Of a stretch of 64,000 bases of DNA, positions 62,709-64,000 are shown piece by piece. Under the pieces are notes generated by a model, which saw nothing but the letters and a program-made list of their open reading frames with translations, searched no databases and had not been told where the DNA came from. A program made the translations under genes and the position numbers. The stretch spans positions 434,001-498,000 of the forward strand of contig CBDDCL010000015.1 in NCBI GenBank assembly GCA_965226245.1, given 5' to 3'. The DNA comes from CBDCYS01 sp965226245 (GTDB lineage: Bacteria; Acidobacteriota; Terriglobia; Bryobacterales; UBA6623). How positions within the stretch are numbered: the stretch's first letter is position 1; every line of letters starts with the position of its first letter.

Positions 62709-62915
62709 CAGCCCGTGGCGGAAGTGTGTGAGGGCGAAAATGGGGGACTGCCATCCGATTCTCGCTTCTGGAACGCCATTGTTCCACCGCTTGCTGACGC
62801 GCCTCACTGGAGCCGCGACCGTGAGGGAGCGGTTGCTCCGCTCAACAATAGCGTGGCACGAGAATCGGTGGCTGTGTCCCCTTTTTTTGCGCAGTCGGAC
62901 TTGCACCACGGGTTG
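62709..62915 (+). mobile_element. IS1182-related MITE
   Basis: A 207-bp element with ends CAGCCCGTGGCGGAAGTG (62709-62726) and, inverted at 62915, CAACCCGTGGTGCAAGTC. These match the terminal repeats of the IS1182 copies at 22482 and 28587. It is flanked by CTAG (62705-62708) and CTGG (62916-62919). It carries no transposase. Its middle contains the 20-mer also at 22071-22090. It ends 13 bases before the pfkB-family start codon. Confidence 0.7.
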
Positions 62916-62928
62916 CTGGAGTGAACGG

Positions 62929-63882
62929 ATGCCCCGCGAGTTTGATGTCGTCGGCGTTGGCCTCAACGCGACGGACACTGTGATCCTCGTTTCCCGCATG
63001 CCGCGCTACGGAGGCAAAGCTCCCTTTCACAACGAGATGACGAGCACGGGTGGACAAGTTGCCAGTGCCGTGGCGACGTGCCAGAAGCTGGGACTCCGTT
63101 CCAAGTACATCGGGTCCGTCGGCGACGACGAACACGGGCGCATTCAGTTGGCGAGTTTGCAAGAAAGCGGCGCGGACATCGAGCAGGTGCAGATCCGTAA
63201 AAATTGTCCCAACCAGTCCGCCTACATCATCATTGATCAAGCCACGGGTGAGCGGACCATCTTTTGGAGCCGCGACGACTGCCTCAGAATTGATCCCGAG
63301 CAAATATCTCCCGAACAAATCACTTGCGCACGGATGCTGCACATCGACGGTCATGACACGGCTGCGGTCGAGCACGCCGCCCGCATTGCAAGCGAGGCCG
63401 GCATCCCGGTGTCGGTCGACGTCGATACGATCTACCCCGGGTTTGACCGGGTGATGCCCTACGTGGATTATCTGGTCGCCAGCATGGAGTTCCCGTCTAA
63501 CTGGACCCGGGAGCCGGACCCTTTTCGGGCGCTGACGATGCTTCGGGATGAATACGGAATGAAGGTAGCAGCGATGACGCTGGGCGCCGACGGTGCGCTG
63601 GCTCTTGCCGGCGATGGTTTTCACTACTCGCCCGCATTTGTGGTGAACTGCGTGGATACGACCGGCGCGGGGGATGTCTTCCACGGAGCCCTTTGCTACG
63701 CGGTGCTAGAGGAGTATCCTCTGGACCGCGCGCTCGAGTTTTCCAACGCCATGGCGGCTCTGAACTGCAAGGCGATGGGGGCGCGGGGAGGCATTCAACC
63801 GCTGGAAATAGCGCAGCAGCTCATCGCCGCCGGTGAACGGCGCGTAAACAGAGAGTTCGCGAAAGGTTCGTCAAGCTCGTAG
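62929..63882 (+). CDS. PfkB-family carbohydrate kinase
   Basis: A 317-aa ribokinase-fold sugar kinase. The N-terminal GVGLNATDTVILVSRMPRYG and GGQVASAVATCQKLGLRSKY recognise the sugar. The C-terminal VDTTGAGDVFHGALCYAVLE carries the catalytic Asp and anion hole GAGD near residue 248. Substrate not known (ribose, fructose, adenosine or an unusual sugar). ATG 62929 is the start giving family homology; the frame upstream to 62728 is in the MITE. The MITE ends 13 bases before the start, so the ribosome binding site or promoter may derive from it. Confidence 0.9.
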   Translation: MPREFDVVGVGLNATDTVILVSRMPRYGGKAPFHNEMTSTGGQVASAVATCQKLGLRSKYIGSVGDDEHGRIQLASLQESGADIEQVQIRKNCPNQSAYIIIDQATGERTIFWSRDDCLRIDPEQISPEQITCARMLHIDGHDTAAVEHAARIASEAGIPVSVDVDTIYPGFDRVMPYVDYLVASMEFPSNWTREPDPFRALTMLRDEYGMKVAAMTLGADGALALAGDGFHYSPAFVVNCVDTTGAGDVFHGALCYAVLEEYPLDRALEFSNAMAALNCKAMGARGGIQPLEIAQQLIAAGERRVNREFAKGSSSS

Positions 63883-63888
63883 GCCGCA

Positions 63889-64000
63889 ATGATCCCTCTT
63901 CGCGATGACGCACCCCGCTGGAGCTTCCCCGGGGTCACCCTGACCTTGATTCTGATCAATTGCGCCATATTTTTCTATGAATCGGCGCTGCTGGCGCGAT
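63889..64000 (+). CDS. Rhomboid-family intramembrane protease, partial
   Basis: The 5' end of a gene that leaves the window. It reads MIPLRDDAPRWSFPGVTLTL and then ILINCAIFFYES, the common N-terminus of bacterial rhomboid proteins with the first membrane helix. The catalytic Ser and His lie outside. It starts six bases after the kinase stop, so it is probably co-transcribed. Confidence 0.8.
   Translation, partial: MIPLRDDAPRWSFPGVTLTLILINCAIFFYESALLAR

Noticed and set aside
62728..62928. A 67-aa extension of the PfkB kinase
   Set aside because: It is encoded by the MITE and has no kinase homology.
1..64000. CRISPR arrays, rRNA genes and complete tRNA genes
   Set aside because: None seen on reading both strands; the only tRNA-like sequence is the 20-base 3' fragment at 9468-9487.

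Overview
The window reads as a chromosomal piece of an Acidobacteriota genome of the Solibacter/Bryobacter type. The main evidence is a protein with the Solibacter-specific C-terminal domain (TIGR03437 type) at 41854-42790. Supporting it are an Oar-like TonB-dependent receptor, a KxxNRKNAKxSTGPRT-type protein at 30212-31027, PQQ-propeller proteins, a PSCyt1/DUF1549 gene and high GC. No rRNA gene, complete tRNA gene or CRISPR array was seen.

Layout. 1-8225 is ordinary core: a decayed porin fragment, groES-groEL behind a long structured leader, lepB overlapping a mannose-1-phosphate guanylyltransferase gene, and on the minus strand gltX overlapping a carbamoyltransferase gene. 8557-12021 is an accessory island: a truncated IS110, a truncated tyrosine integrase next to a 20-bp match to a tRNA 3' end, a decayed serine recombinase, then a cassette of a basic protein, a small acidic protein and an intact serine recombinase. 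12215-17903 holds a kinase scrap and a Tad-type pilus locus (two tadE-like genes and a tadG-like gene) wrecked by IS1595 copies. 18162-21270 is an acoA-acoB-acoC-like 2-oxoacid/acetoin dehydrogenase operon, followed by a Spy-like periplasmic protein and a sigma-factor fragment.

22482-29868 is almost pure mobile DNA: an intact IS1182, an internally deleted group II intron, a PQQ-gene fragment fused to an IS1634 fragment, an intact IS1634 and a deleted IS1182. 30212-34779 holds a lineage-typical hypothetical gene and a 1071-aa GHKL-ATPase/DUF3883 nuclease-like protein. The latter is the best candidate for an undescribed defence gene, and an IS1595 copy has landed 16 bp upstream of its start codon. 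35974-47116 carries an IS256, a 5'-truncated PKD-domain protein, inverted halves of a cytochrome/DUF1549 gene, yjbQ, a SUMF1-type protein with an in-frame TGA, the TIGR03437 protein and a TonB-dependent receptor split by an IS630.

47638-50077 is an IS91-type element with its own tyrosine recombinase. 50395-63882 has a sodium:solute symporter, an amino-acid-racemase-fold pseudogene flanked by inverted IS1380 halves, a complete PQQ protein, two tandem hicBA modules (one toxin broken by a stop), a membrane protein split by IS1595, a ferrochelatase, a secreted protein, an IS1182-derived MITE and a PfkB kinase. The window ends inside a rhomboid protease gene.

Several insertions can be undone on paper with the reading frame restored exactly (tadG, the TonB receptor, the membrane protein), so these hits look recent. 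At least fifteen IS elements or fragments, a group II intron, a MITE and several dispersed hairpin repeats lie in 64 kb. This points to a genome in active IS expansion with many young pseudogenes. Some mosaics, above all 13700-15748, could also be assembly errors.
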